This document shows positions 7,305 to 15,552 of a DNA stretch of 64,000 nt, one piece after another. The notes beneath the pieces were generated by a model that did no database searches, was not told where the DNA came from, and saw only the letters and a program-made list of their open reading frames with translations. The first letter of the stretch is position 1; each line of letters begins with the position of its first letter. This stretch comes from Terriglobales bacterium (GTDB lineage: Bacteria; Acidobacteriota; Terriglobia; Terriglobales; Acidobacteriaceae). The position numbers and the translations under genes were made by a program. The stretch spans positions 22,226-86,225 of the forward strand of contig JAICWP010000018.1 of assembly GCA_025934735.1 (NCBI GenBank). The letters run 5' to 3'.

Positions 7305-9758
7305 TCACTCCTCCCGTAACGTCTTGACCGGCTCCACCCGGGTGGCGCGGTAGGCAGGAATGATGCTGGCGGCCAGGGCCACCGCAGCCAGCAGCGCCGA
7401 AACCGCAGCGAAGGTGGCGGGATCGGCGGCGCTCACGCCATAGATGAGCTTCGACACCACACGTCCCAGCGCCAGCGCACCGGCCAAGCCGATGGCGAGG
7501 CCCAGCAGCGTGGGCTTCATGCCTTCTACGACAATCAGGCGGAGCACGTCGCCAATCTGCGCGCCCAGGGCCATACGAATGCCGATTTCGCGCACCCGCC
7601 GGCGCACGCTGTAGGAAAGCACGCTGTAGATGCCCACCGCGGCCAGCAGCAGGGCCAGGGCGGCGAAGGCGGCCAGCAGCAGCATGGTGAAGCGCTGTTG
7701 CGAGATGGACTGGGCCACAATGTCGTCCATGGTTTCCACCTGCATGACGGGCTGCGCCGAATCCACCTGATGCACGACCGCGGTAATGGCTGACGCGGCG
7801 CTGCTGGGCGCGGTGGCGGTGCGCACCACCAGCGACACAGAGAATCCGTGCCAAACCTCTCCCGGCGGGAGCGTCATCTGCGCCAGGGGAACATAAACCA
7901 TGGATTGTGGCTGGGACACGTTCAGTCCGTCCATCTTCACGTCGGCCACCACCCCTACTACCTCGCGCGCGATTCCGGGAGAGAAGGTGAGCGTCAAGTG
8001 TTTCCCGATGGGATCTTCATGCAGCCAGAACTGCCTGGCCATGCCGGCGCTGATGACGGTCACCGGCGGGCGGCCGGCCACATCGCCATCATTGATCATG
8101 CGCCCGCGCAGCAGCGGAACCCGCATGGCTTCCAGGTAGCCGGGGGTAAACATGCGGACGCCAACTTCCGGCTGTTCCGCCATGGGCAGCACCGGGCGGC
8201 CCTCCACGGTCACCGGCTGAGTGGAGCCGTCGCCGGAAAGAGGTAGCGCGTCGGTTGCGCCGGCATAGGTTACGCCCGGCACCGCACGCACCCGGGGCAG
8301 CACTCGGTCCCAGAACGCGATGTTCTGCTCCAGCGTGGGATATCGGGCCGCCGAAGTGGGCAGCACCATCGTGAGCACGTTGCCCGGGTTGAACCCGGGA
8401 TCGGTGTTGCGCAGCGCCCACAAGCTGCGAATCATCAGCCCGGCGCCCACCAGCAGCACCAAAGACAGAGCCACTTCGGAAACTACCAGGGCGGCGCGGG
8501 TGTGGCTTCCTCCGGACTCCGTTTCCGTCCGGCTGGAAGCCTGCTTCAAGGCTTCATGCACATCGAAATCGTTGCGGGTGTAGCGCCAGGCTGGAGCCAG
8601 GCCGGCAATGAGGCCGGCGAGTATGGAGACGCCCAGCGTAAAGGCCAGCACCCAGCCGTCCAGACTGATCTCGGCCGCGCGGGGCAGCTGCGCCGAGAGG
8701 AAAGCCACAATCAATTCCATCCCGAAATGAGCCACCACCAGGCCCAGCGCTCCGCCGGCAACGGCCAGCAAAACGGTTTCCGCCAGCACCTGGCGCAGAA
8801 TGCGGGCGCGGCTCGCCCCCAGGGCGGCACGGATGGCCAGTTCTTTGCGACGGCTCACCGTTTTGGCCAGCATCAGGTTGGCAACATTGGCGCAGGCAAT
8901 CAGCAGCACGAAGGCTACTGCTCCAAGCAGCACCAGCAGCGCGGGCCGCACGTCCCTTACGATCTGGTCGCGCAAGGGCACGATCACCGCGCCCCAGCCC
9001 GCATCATCCACCGGGTACTGCTTCTGCAGGCGTGCGGAAATGGTGTTCATTTCAGCCTGTGCCTGCTGCATCGTGGCGCCTGATTTCAGTCGGCCAATGA
9101 CCAGATAGTTGTGATTGCCGCGAACGGCGCGTTCCTGGTCGGTCCAGCCCAGCGGCGTCCACAGCTGCGCCCAATCAGGGAATTTGAAATCCGGCGGCAT
9201 CACCCCGACCACGGTGTAGGGCTGGTCGTCAAGACTAATGCTGCTTCCCACGATGTGGGGATTGCCGCCGAAGCTCGATTTCCATAAGGCATAACCGAGG
9301 ATCACTACGTGGCTGCGGCCAGGCTGCTGCTCATCGGCGGTGAAGGTGCGCCCCAGCATGGGATGCACGCCCAGGGTGGAATAAAAGTCGTGCGACACGG
9401 CCGAAGCCTGCAGCGCCTGCGGCCGGTCGCTGCCGGTGATGTTGAAGCTGCGGAAGCCGTAAATGGCCATGCTCTGGAAAACATCGTTCTGATGCTCCCA
9501 GTCCAGGTAGTTGGCGGGCGAGACTGAAAACATGGTCATGCCGGGGAAGTTCTTCGGCGGAGGCACATGCCACACCTGCATAAGGCGGCTGGGGTCGCGG
9601 TAGGGCAAAGGCCGCAGCAGGACCGCGTTCACTACGCTGAAAATGGCCGTATTGGCGCCAATGCCGAGCGCCAGCACGATGACCGCGACCGCGGCAAATC
9701 CAGGGCTTTTGCGTAAAAGCCGCGCTCCGTACCGGATGTCCTGCATGAGAGTTCCCAT
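7305..9758 (-). CDS. MacB/FtsX-type duplicated permease
   Basis: The 817 residues begin at MGTLMQDIRYGARLLRKSPG, directly before the first membrane helix (LALGIGANTAIFSVVNAVLL). It therefore lacks the 85-residue soluble N-terminal region present in the permease at the left window edge. Two MacB periplasmic core domains (about 20-240 and 425-640) alternate with two FtsX permease domains (about 280-400 and 695-810; LLVLLGAVAFVLLIACANVANLMLA and REIGIRMALGAQIGDV). It ends TRVEPVKTLREE, typical of the family. No ATPase or PadR gene is adjacent. A GGGGG stretch precedes the ATG; an in-frame ATG four codons later is an alternative start. Function is unknown beyond membrane export by analogy. Confidence 0.92.
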   Translation of the reverse strand: MGTLMQDIRYGARLLRKSPGFAAVAVIVLALGIGANTAIFSVVNAVLLRPLPYRDPSRLMQVWHVPPPKNFPGMTMFSVSPANYLDWEHQNDVFQSMAIYGFRSFNITGSDRPQALQASAVSHDFYSTLGVHPMLGRTFTADEQQPGRSHVVILGYALWKSSFGGNPHIVGSSISLDDQPYTVVGVMPPDFKFPDWAQLWTPLGWTDQERAVRGNHNYLVIGRLKSGATMQQAQAEMNTISARLQKQYPVDDAGWGAVIVPLRDQIVRDVRPALLVLLGAVAFVLLIACANVANLMLAKTVSRRKELAIRAALGASRARILRQVLAETVLLAVAGGALGLVVAHFGMELIVAFLSAQLPRAAEISLDGWVLAFTLGVSILAGLIAGLAPAWRYTRNDFDVHEALKQASSRTETESGGSHTRAALVVSEVALSLVLLVGAGLMIRSLWALRNTDPGFNPGNVLTMVLPTSAARYPTLEQNIAFWDRVLPRVRAVPGVTYAGATDALPLSGDGSTQPVTVEGRPVLPMAEQPEVGVRMFTPGYLEAMRVPLLRGRMINDGDVAGRPPVTVISAGMARQFWLHEDPIGKHLTLTFSPGIAREVVGVVADVKMDGLNVSQPQSMVYVPLAQMTLPPGEVWHGFSVSLVVRTATAPSSAASAITAVVHQVDSAQPVMQVETMDDIVAQSISQQRFTMLLLAAFAALALLLAAVGIYSVLSYSVRRRVREIGIRMALGAQIGDVLRLIVVEGMKPTLLGLAIGLAGALALGRVVSKLIYGVSAADPATFAAVSALLAAVALAASIIPAYRATRVEPVKTLREE

Positions 9759-10022
9759 TGTTTTCCCCCACTCTGCTCAGATTACGAAAGCGACCGGGTG
9801 CAAGTTCACACGCCCGAGTTTGCGGAAAGTGTGGAAAGAGCACAGGGGCGTCGACGCTATATGTCACTGAAAAGACGGGCGTGCCGGCATTTCGTTATCC
9901 CCGTAGCCGCACCGAACTGTCCGGTTTTGACGAAGGGCGTCCGATTTCAGACGGCCGGACGAGTGTCTGCTTGTCATTGAACGGAAAGAGTAAGGGGGTT
10001 GGAGCGCCAGGCGGGTGCGCTC

Positions 10023-11894
10023 TCAGTGGGCAGCTTTCGGCGCGGCAAACACGAGCGTTTCTGTGGTGTGCACCTTCGGGCCCGGTAAGTAGAAGTCCAG
10101 AACCAACTCCTTCGGCGCATCGGCCTTGAATTCCGCATCGTAGGTTTCGCCGACAGTAATGGGCGTCTCGGCGGGTGCGGGCTGAATTGCCCCACCAGGT
10201 AAATCCGCGCCGTCCTTGGCAATGATTTGCCACTGCACGGGGCCGTGGCCATCATGCAGAGAAACCTGCAAGGCTACATTGTTGGGCGCAATGTTGATGA
10301 GGCGCAGCCGGTATCGCTTACCAGTTTGCAAGTGCAGCGCCGGCAATTGGGGGCGCCCGTTGACAAGGAACATCGGCCCCAAGGTATCGAACTCGCCCTC
10401 GCTGAAGACGAACACCAGGTCGGATGTGGAATCGAATTTCTTTCCCGGAGGAAGAACGATCAGCGGTCCGTATAAGCCAAGGGTGAGCTGCGAGACGTCG
10501 TGCCAGTGGGTGTGGTAGATGAAAGTGCCGGCGCGCGGCGGCGCCATGCGCGCAACAAAAGAAGTGCCGGGAGCAATGGGCGGAGTGATCTCGGTCGCCG
10601 CTCCTGACCAGCCGGGCACGCCGTCGTAGTAGCTCTCCAGCTCGATACCGTGCCAGTGAATGGCGGTCGGCTGAGGCAGATTGTTGACCACCTCAATGTC
10701 CACGGGCTCGCCGCGTGTGAGCACGATAGGAGGGCCCATCAATCCGGGCTTCGCCTTGCCGGCGGTCGCTTGCCCAGAGTCGCTCAGCTGCAAAGCATAA
10801 GGCTGATCGCCAGTGCCCGATTTGGCGATAACCAGCCGCAAATGCCGTTCGGCATGCCAGGGCGGCGGAGCTGCGTCGCCCGGCCGCGCCGGCACGGTGA
10901 CGCCCAGGACCAGCTGCCCCATGCCCATGGCATCATGCCCGGCGTGCTCCTCTGAATGTGATGCTGTGGGCTTAAGCAGCGCATCGGGTGGAAGCATCGG
11001 CGGGACCATGTGGGCCACCATGTGACAATGAAAGAGCCAGCGTCCAGCTCGCTCCGGCGACCAGCTCATGTCGAAAGCCTCACCGGGGCGGATCTGCTGC
11101 GTGACCACACGCGGCCGCAAGTCTCCGCTGTAGTTCTCAATTCGGCCGTTTCGATTGAAAGCGTCAATACGGTAGTAAAAGCCGTGAAGATGCATGGCAT
11201 GGCCCAGATCACTGGCGTTAATCCACCGCCAGCGCACCGGCTCGCCAACCGCGTATTGCAGGCGTTCGGTGTAGGGCCAGGATTTGCCGTTGATCGTGGC
11301 CACGAATTGGCTAGCGAATACGCTCGGACCATTTGCCCAGATGCTGATAAGGAAGATTTCATCTTTCGGACTGCCGCCCGGAGGATCCACGACCAAAGCG
11401 CCGTTCAGTTGCGAGTCCATGCCGTGGCGTGCGCTCAATTCGGTGGCGCTAGTCGCGCCCCAATAGAAGTACACTCCCGGTGTCCGCGCCTTGAAGGTGG
11501 CGCTTTGGGTGGCGCCCGGCGCCAGATGGAGCGCCTGGCGGTCTCCCGCGCCTGGATCCGCCAATCCATACACGCTGATTGGCACCGGAAGGGTATTGTG
11601 CATCGAGACATGAATCTCAGTGCCTTGCGGCACGCGGATCAGCGGCCCCGGATTCTGCAAAGCGTTGCCTGCCTGCCTAAACGCGTATATAGCCAAAGCA
11701 GCGCCATCTTCTCCCTCTGGATGCCAGATCCCCTTGCCAACCTCAAGCTGGAGGGTCAGTACTCCGTTGTGGAGTTCGCCGGCAGGATGGTGATTCTGGT
11801 TGGTCGCGATAGGGGCCAAGGATTCGGCGCGAGCCGCTCCCACGGCCGCGGCGGCAAGCCCCAAAAACACACATGCTAGACAAAGCCCCCTCAC
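10023..11894 (-). CDS. Secreted multicopper oxidase with permuted copper-motif order
   Basis: This 623-residue protein has a signal peptide (to about residue 23, GAARA) and four cupredoxin-like domains. The type 1 site and half of the type 2/3 cluster lie in the second domain: H232-x2-H235-x-H237-G and H289-C290-H291-x3-H295-x4-M300. The other half lies in the third domain: H413-W-H415-G and H461-T-H463. Classical laccase/CopA-type enzymes have the HWHG/HxH pair first and the HxxHxHG/HCH pair last, so the order here is reversed. The first domain has the equivalent loops without histidines (PISVYGL, VYFYWGA). All ten copper-binding histidines and the cysteine are present, so oxidase activity is likely. 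The substrate (phenol, Cu(I) or other) is unknown. The start is GTG with no good ribosome site. Confidence 0.9.
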   Translation of the reverse strand: MRGLCLACVFLGLAAAAVGAARAESLAPIATNQNHHPAGELHNGVLTLQLEVGKGIWHPEGEDGAALAIYAFRQAGNALQNPGPLIRVPQGTEIHVSMHNTLPVPISVYGLADPGAGDRQALHLAPGATQSATFKARTPGVYFYWGATSATELSARHGMDSQLNGALVVDPPGGSPKDEIFLISIWANGPSVFASQFVATINGKSWPYTERLQYAVGEPVRWRWINASDLGHAMHLHGFYYRIDAFNRNGRIENYSGDLRPRVVTQQIRPGEAFDMSWSPERAGRWLFHCHMVAHMVPPMLPPDALLKPTASHSEEHAGHDAMGMGQLVLGVTVPARPGDAAPPPWHAERHLRLVIAKSGTGDQPYALQLSDSGQATAGKAKPGLMGPPIVLTRGEPVDIEVVNNLPQPTAIHWHGIELESYYDGVPGWSGAATEITPPIAPGTSFVARMAPPRAGTFIYHTHWHDVSQLTLGLYGPLIVLPPGKKFDSTSDLVFVFSEGEFDTLGPMFLVNGRPQLPALHLQTGKRYRLRLINIAPNNVALQVSLHDGHGPVQWQIIAKDGADLPGGAIQPAPAETPITVGETYDAEFKADAPKELVLDFYLPGPKVHTTETLVFAAPKAAH

Positions 11895-12092
11895 GGTTGG
11901 GGCGGATTATAAGCTCCTATTTGGTGGTCGACAAAGACAATACTGCAGTCGGAGTCGGCTGGGTGAAGGTAAAGCGCGCACGGGAGTGCCTGTATAGGGG
12001 GCTTCAGCCCAGCGTCCTCGGCGCCATAAGAAGGCCCAGCGGCAAACATTACTGGGAACCAGAAATCCCTCTATAATCTCGCTGAGACACTC

Positions 12093-13205
12093 ATGAGCGC
12101 CCAAGCCATATCTGTCACCAGAACGCTGCCCCAGCGCTATTACACCGATCCGGAAGTCTTTCGGGAGGAAATGGAGCGCTTCTACTGCCAGACGTGGATT
12201 TGCGCCGGGCGCGCCGACCAGATTCCCCATCCCGGCGACTACTTTCTGCGGGAGGTGAGCGGCGAAAGCATCATCGTCACCCGCGACCAGAGCGGAAAGA
12301 TTGGCGCGTTCTACAACGTTTGCCGGCATCGCGGCACGCGCATGTGCAGCCAGCCGCAGGGCAGCTTTGCCGGGCGCATCCAGTGCCCGTATCACGGCTG
12401 GACCTACGGGCTGGACGGGCGACTGATTGGCGCACCGCACATGGAGGAGGCCGGCAGCTTCTGTCGCGACGAATATCCCCTGAACCGCGTGGCGGCTGGA
12501 GTGTGGGACGGCAATATCTTTATCAACCTAGCCGCCCGGCCCGAGCCGCTGGAAAAACAACTGGCGGAGCTGCCGGAGAAGTTCGCCGCCTGGCGCATGC
12601 AGGACCTGCGCCTGCACAAGCGTCTGGTCTATGACGTAAAGGCCAACTGGAAGCTCATCATCCTGAACTACAACGAGTGCCTGCATTGTCCGGTACTGCA
12701 TCCCACGCTGAACCGCCTGACCAACTACCTGGGCGCGGACAACGAGACGCCGCAACCCACCTACGTGGGCGGGGCGATGGGCTTCAAGGGTGACGCCGAA
12801 ACCATGAGCATTGACGGCAAGCGGCGCCGCGACTACCTTCCCGGCCTGAACGAAGACGAGCGGCACAAGGTCTGCTATTACGCCATCTATCCCAACTTCC
12901 TGCTCAGCCTCCATCCCGACTACATGATGGCCCACACGCTGTGGCCGAAGGCGGTGAATCACACCCAAGTCATTTGCGAGTGGCACTTCCACCCGCAGCA
13001 GATGGCCAAGCCGGATTTCCAGGCCAACGATGCCATTGATTTCTGGGACCTGACCAACCGCGAGGACTGGGGCATCTCCGAGCTTTCGCAGCTCGGGATC
13101 AGCTCGCGGGCCTACAAACCCGGGCCCTATTCCACCCGCGAACAACTGCTGCACGCCTTCGATGAGGTGGTGCTGGCCAGGGAGCGGGAGGCGAAGAGAA
13201 CATAG
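12093..13205 (+). CDS. Rieske non-haem iron oxygenase, alpha-subunit type
   Basis: The 370-residue protein has an N-terminal Rieske [2Fe-2S] domain (C77-x-H79 and C98-x2-H101, in VCRHRGTRMC and CPYHGWTYGLDG). A catalytic domain follows with the mononuclear-iron motif NECLHCPVLHP (E195, H198, H203). It resembles the ring-hydroxylating/choline-monooxygenase/glycine-betaine demethylase group. Such enzymes need a reductase to deliver electrons, and none is encoded nearby. It is followed about 100 bp later by an aminotransferase on the same strand, which hints at catabolism or modification of a nitrogenous compound (inference). The substrate cannot be named. Confidence 0.9.
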   Translation: MSAQAISVTRTLPQRYYTDPEVFREEMERFYCQTWICAGRADQIPHPGDYFLREVSGESIIVTRDQSGKIGAFYNVCRHRGTRMCSQPQGSFAGRIQCPYHGWTYGLDGRLIGAPHMEEAGSFCRDEYPLNRVAAGVWDGNIFINLAARPEPLEKQLAELPEKFAAWRMQDLRLHKRLVYDVKANWKLIILNYNECLHCPVLHPTLNRLTNYLGADNETPQPTYVGGAMGFKGDAETMSIDGKRRRDYLPGLNEDERHKVCYYAIYPNFLLSLHPDYMMAHTLWPKAVNHTQVICEWHFHPQQMAKPDFQANDAIDFWDLTNREDWGISELSQLGISSRAYKPGPYSTREQLLHAFDEVVLAREREAKRT

Positions 13206-13225
13206 CAGTGAGGATGCCTGTGTAG

Positions 13226-13246
13226 GGACGGGTCTTCGACCCGTCC
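13226..13246. repeat. GC-rich palindrome between rieske and aminotransferase genes
   Basis: GGACGGGT, loop CTTCG, ACCCGTCC gives an 8-bp perfect stem. There is no T-tract on either side. It belongs to the dispersed palindrome family seen in many gaps of this window. Confidence 0.7.
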
Positions 13247-13306
13247 AGGCGGAGCAGAGCCCCGCCTCCACACGCTGCTACATTGCCGCAATTGAGGAGA
13301 TCACGT

Positions 13307-14470
13307 ATGCGCATTGAAACCTTCCGTATGGAGCGAATGCAGTGCACCTATGAGAACGAGGTGGACTACAACCTGTCCGAAAGCGGCGTACTGCCGCTGA
13401 AGATTGAGGAACTGCTCGGCCCGGAGGAGATGAAGGAACTTGGCTCCTATAGCCTGAAGTACGCGTCAGCCAACGGCTCGCCGGAACTGCGGGGGAATAT
13501 CGCGCAGTGGTATCCCGGGGCCACGGCCGACCACGTGACGGTGGTGAACGGCGGCGCCGAAGCCAACTACATGGTGCTGTGGTCGATGCTGGAGAAGAGC
13601 GACCGTGCGGCCGTCATGCTGCCGAACTACCTGCAGACCTGGGGGCTGGCGCGCGCCTACGCCGGACGAGCGGACGCCATCTGGCTGAAAGAGCGCCGCG
13701 AAAATGGCAAGCTGCGCTGGGCGCTGGACCTGGAGAGCCTGGAGCGCGCGGTCACGAAAAAGACGAAGCTGATCGTGATCACCAATCCCAACAATCCTAC
13801 GGGCGGCGTGCTAACCGACACGGAAATGGACGCGGTGGTGCGGACCGCGCGCCGGGCTAATGCCTGGCTGCTGGCCGATGAAATTTACCGCGGCGCCGAA
13901 CTGCAAGGCGCGCTTACGCCGTCCTTCTGGGGACGTTATGACAAGCTGCTGATCACTTCCGGCCTGTCGAAGGCGTTCGGCATGCCGGGGCTGCGCATTG
14001 GCTGGATCGTCGGACCTCCCAAGGCGATTGCAAATCTGTGCTCCTACCACGATTACCTCACGCTCACGCCCAACTATGTTTCTGAGCGGTTGGCGCGCCT
14101 TGCCCTGGAACCGGCGCGCCGCGACCAACTGATCGAACGCACGCGCACCATCCTGCGGCGCCAGTTGCCACGCCTGGAAGCCTGGATTCACAGGCACGAC
14201 GATATCTTTACTTATATTCCGCCGGTCGCCGGCGCGATCGCCTATGTGCGCTATAAGCTGCCGATTTCCTCGACCGCGCTGATGAACCGGGTGATGAAGG
14301 AGCAGTCGGTGCTCATCATGCCGGGCGAGTTTTTCGGCATGGGCAAGTATCTGCGCCTGGGCTATGGCTATGACCTGGATTACACGCTCCGCGGACTGGC
14401 GAGAGTGGAGCAGGTGCTGAACGCGCTGAAAAAGCCGCGGATGCAAGCGGTGCGTAGCGGAGCAGCATGA
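13307..14470 (+). CDS. PLP-dependent class I/II aminotransferase
   Basis: The 387-residue fold-type I aminotransferase shows NLSESGVLPL near the start, VVNGGAEANYMVLWSM (cofactor phosphate loop), VITNPNNPTGG (substrate/cofactor Asn), ADEIYRGAEL (Asp-Tyr contact) and the Schiff-base lysine in TSGLSKAFGMPGLRIGW. The start at ATG 13307 is chosen because a GAGGAG ribosome site lies 7 bp upstream; the frame is open eight codons further, to a TTG. It resembles capreomycidine synthase and aspartate/tyrosine-type transaminases in overall layout. Substrate is not determined. It is convergent with the ornithine cyclodeaminase-like gene, with two palindromes in the short gap. Confidence 0.9.
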   Translation: MRIETFRMERMQCTYENEVDYNLSESGVLPLKIEELLGPEEMKELGSYSLKYASANGSPELRGNIAQWYPGATADHVTVVNGGAEANYMVLWSMLEKSDRAAVMLPNYLQTWGLARAYAGRADAIWLKERRENGKLRWALDLESLERAVTKKTKLIVITNPNNPTGGVLTDTEMDAVVRTARRANAWLLADEIYRGAELQGALTPSFWGRYDKLLITSGLSKAFGMPGLRIGWIVGPPKAIANLCSYHDYLTLTPNYVSERLARLALEPARRDQLIERTRTILRRQLPRLEAWIHRHDDIFTYIPPVAGAIAYVRYKLPISSTALMNRVMKEQSVLIMPGEFFGMGKYLRLGYGYDLDYTLRGLARVEQVLNALKKPRMQAVRSGAA

Positions 14471-14472
14471 GA

Positions 14473-14512
14473 GCGGGGCTACGCCCCGCCTGGACGGGGC
14501 AGAGCCCCGTCC
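14473..14512. repeat. Two adjacent GC-rich palindromes in a convergent gap
   Basis: GCGGGGC-TAC-GCCCCGC (14473-14489) is followed two bases later by GGACGGGGC-AGA-GCCCCGTCC (14492-14512). They sit between two convergent stop codons and could act as a bidirectional barrier, though no T-tract follows either. Confidence 0.7.
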
Positions 14513-14524
14513 CCACACATCTAT

Positions 14525-15520
14525 CTAAAGCGCCAACTTTTCGCCAACGCCGACGGCCAGCGCACGTTCCATGACCAGAGAGGCAGCGGCTACGTCCTGC
14601 ACGCCTACGCCGGTCAGATCACAAACGATCAGCTCCTCGCCGCTTTGGCGGCCAGGCTTGAGGCCAGCGGCAATCTCGCCCAACTCGGCGCTGACCTTTT
14701 CTTTGCGGATTGCGCCCTGCTCCACGGCATGATGGATTTCGCCCAAGCGCAGGCATTGCGGCAGGCTATCAGCCACAATGCGAGCGGCACGCGCCAGCAC
14801 TCCGACGTCGAGCTCTTGTTTGTCGGGACCGTCGGAGCCCACAGCAATCACGGTGGCGCGGGGAGCAAGCCACTCGGCGCGCACCAGCGGCTCGCGGCTG
14901 GCGGTCACGGTAATGATGAGATCAGCTCCCCGCACCGCCTGCTCGACAGACTCAGCCACTGAAAACGCGCTGGGAATGCCGGCCCGCCGCAGATCTTCAA
15001 CACAGGCCTCCGCCTTGTTTCGGTCACGGCCCCACACGCGCGCTTGGTGGAAATTCCGCACCAGAGGGAGCAGTTGCAGCTGGTAGCGCGCTTGCGCGCC
15101 TGATCCGATCACGGCGACGGCATTGAACTGCGTGCGGGCCAGGTATTTGGCGGCCAGGGCGCCAGCTGCCGCGGTGCGCAGGTCGGTGATAAAGCCGTTG
15201 TCCAGCAGCAAGGCTGCGGGCGCTCCGGTACCAGCGTCAAAGACCAGCACCATGCCACTGCTGCTGGGCAGGCCAAGCGCGGCATTGCCATAGAACCCAG
15301 AAGCAATTTTCACCGCGTAGTAAACGCCGCCGCTAAGGTGGCCAGTTTTAACGTGCACTTCGCCGCCGTGCTCCGGCACCTCCAAATTGATGACCGGAGG
15401 CAGCTGCGCCTTGCCGGTTGCATACGCGGCAAACGCCCGTTCCATGGCCTGAATACAGGCGGCGGGATCGAGCAGGGCACGAATTTCCCCTTCGCGCAGA
15501 ACCAGCAATTCGCGTTTCAT
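14525..15520 (-). CDS. Ornithine cyclodeaminase / mu-crystallin family enzyme
   Basis: This 331-residue protein has the family layout: the N-terminal LVLREGEIRALLDPAACIQAME, substrate loop PPVINLEVPEHGGEVHVKTG, KIASGFYGN, and a Rossmann segment VAVIGSGAQARYQLQLLPLV with the following WGRDRNKAEAC. GSDGPDKQELD provides the conserved Asp of the active site. Members are NAD(P)-dependent cyclodeaminases, alanine dehydrogenases or imine reductases. Which one applies here cannot be decided. The gene faces the aminotransferase, and both act on amino acids, so a shared pathway is possible but unproven. Confidence 0.9.
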   Translation of the reverse strand: MKRELLVLREGEIRALLDPAACIQAMERAFAAYATGKAQLPPVINLEVPEHGGEVHVKTGHLSGGVYYAVKIASGFYGNAALGLPSSSGMVLVFDAGTGAPAALLLDNGFITDLRTAAAGALAAKYLARTQFNAVAVIGSGAQARYQLQLLPLVRNFHQARVWGRDRNKAEACVEDLRRAGIPSAFSVAESVEQAVRGADLIITVTASREPLVRAEWLAPRATVIAVGSDGPDKQELDVGVLARAARIVADSLPQCLRLGEIHHAVEQGAIRKEKVSAELGEIAAGLKPGRQSGEELIVCDLTGVGVQDVAAASLVMERALAVGVGEKLAL

Positions 15521-15552
15521 ACTGAATGAAATTGTAGCGGCTGGCCAGTCCC

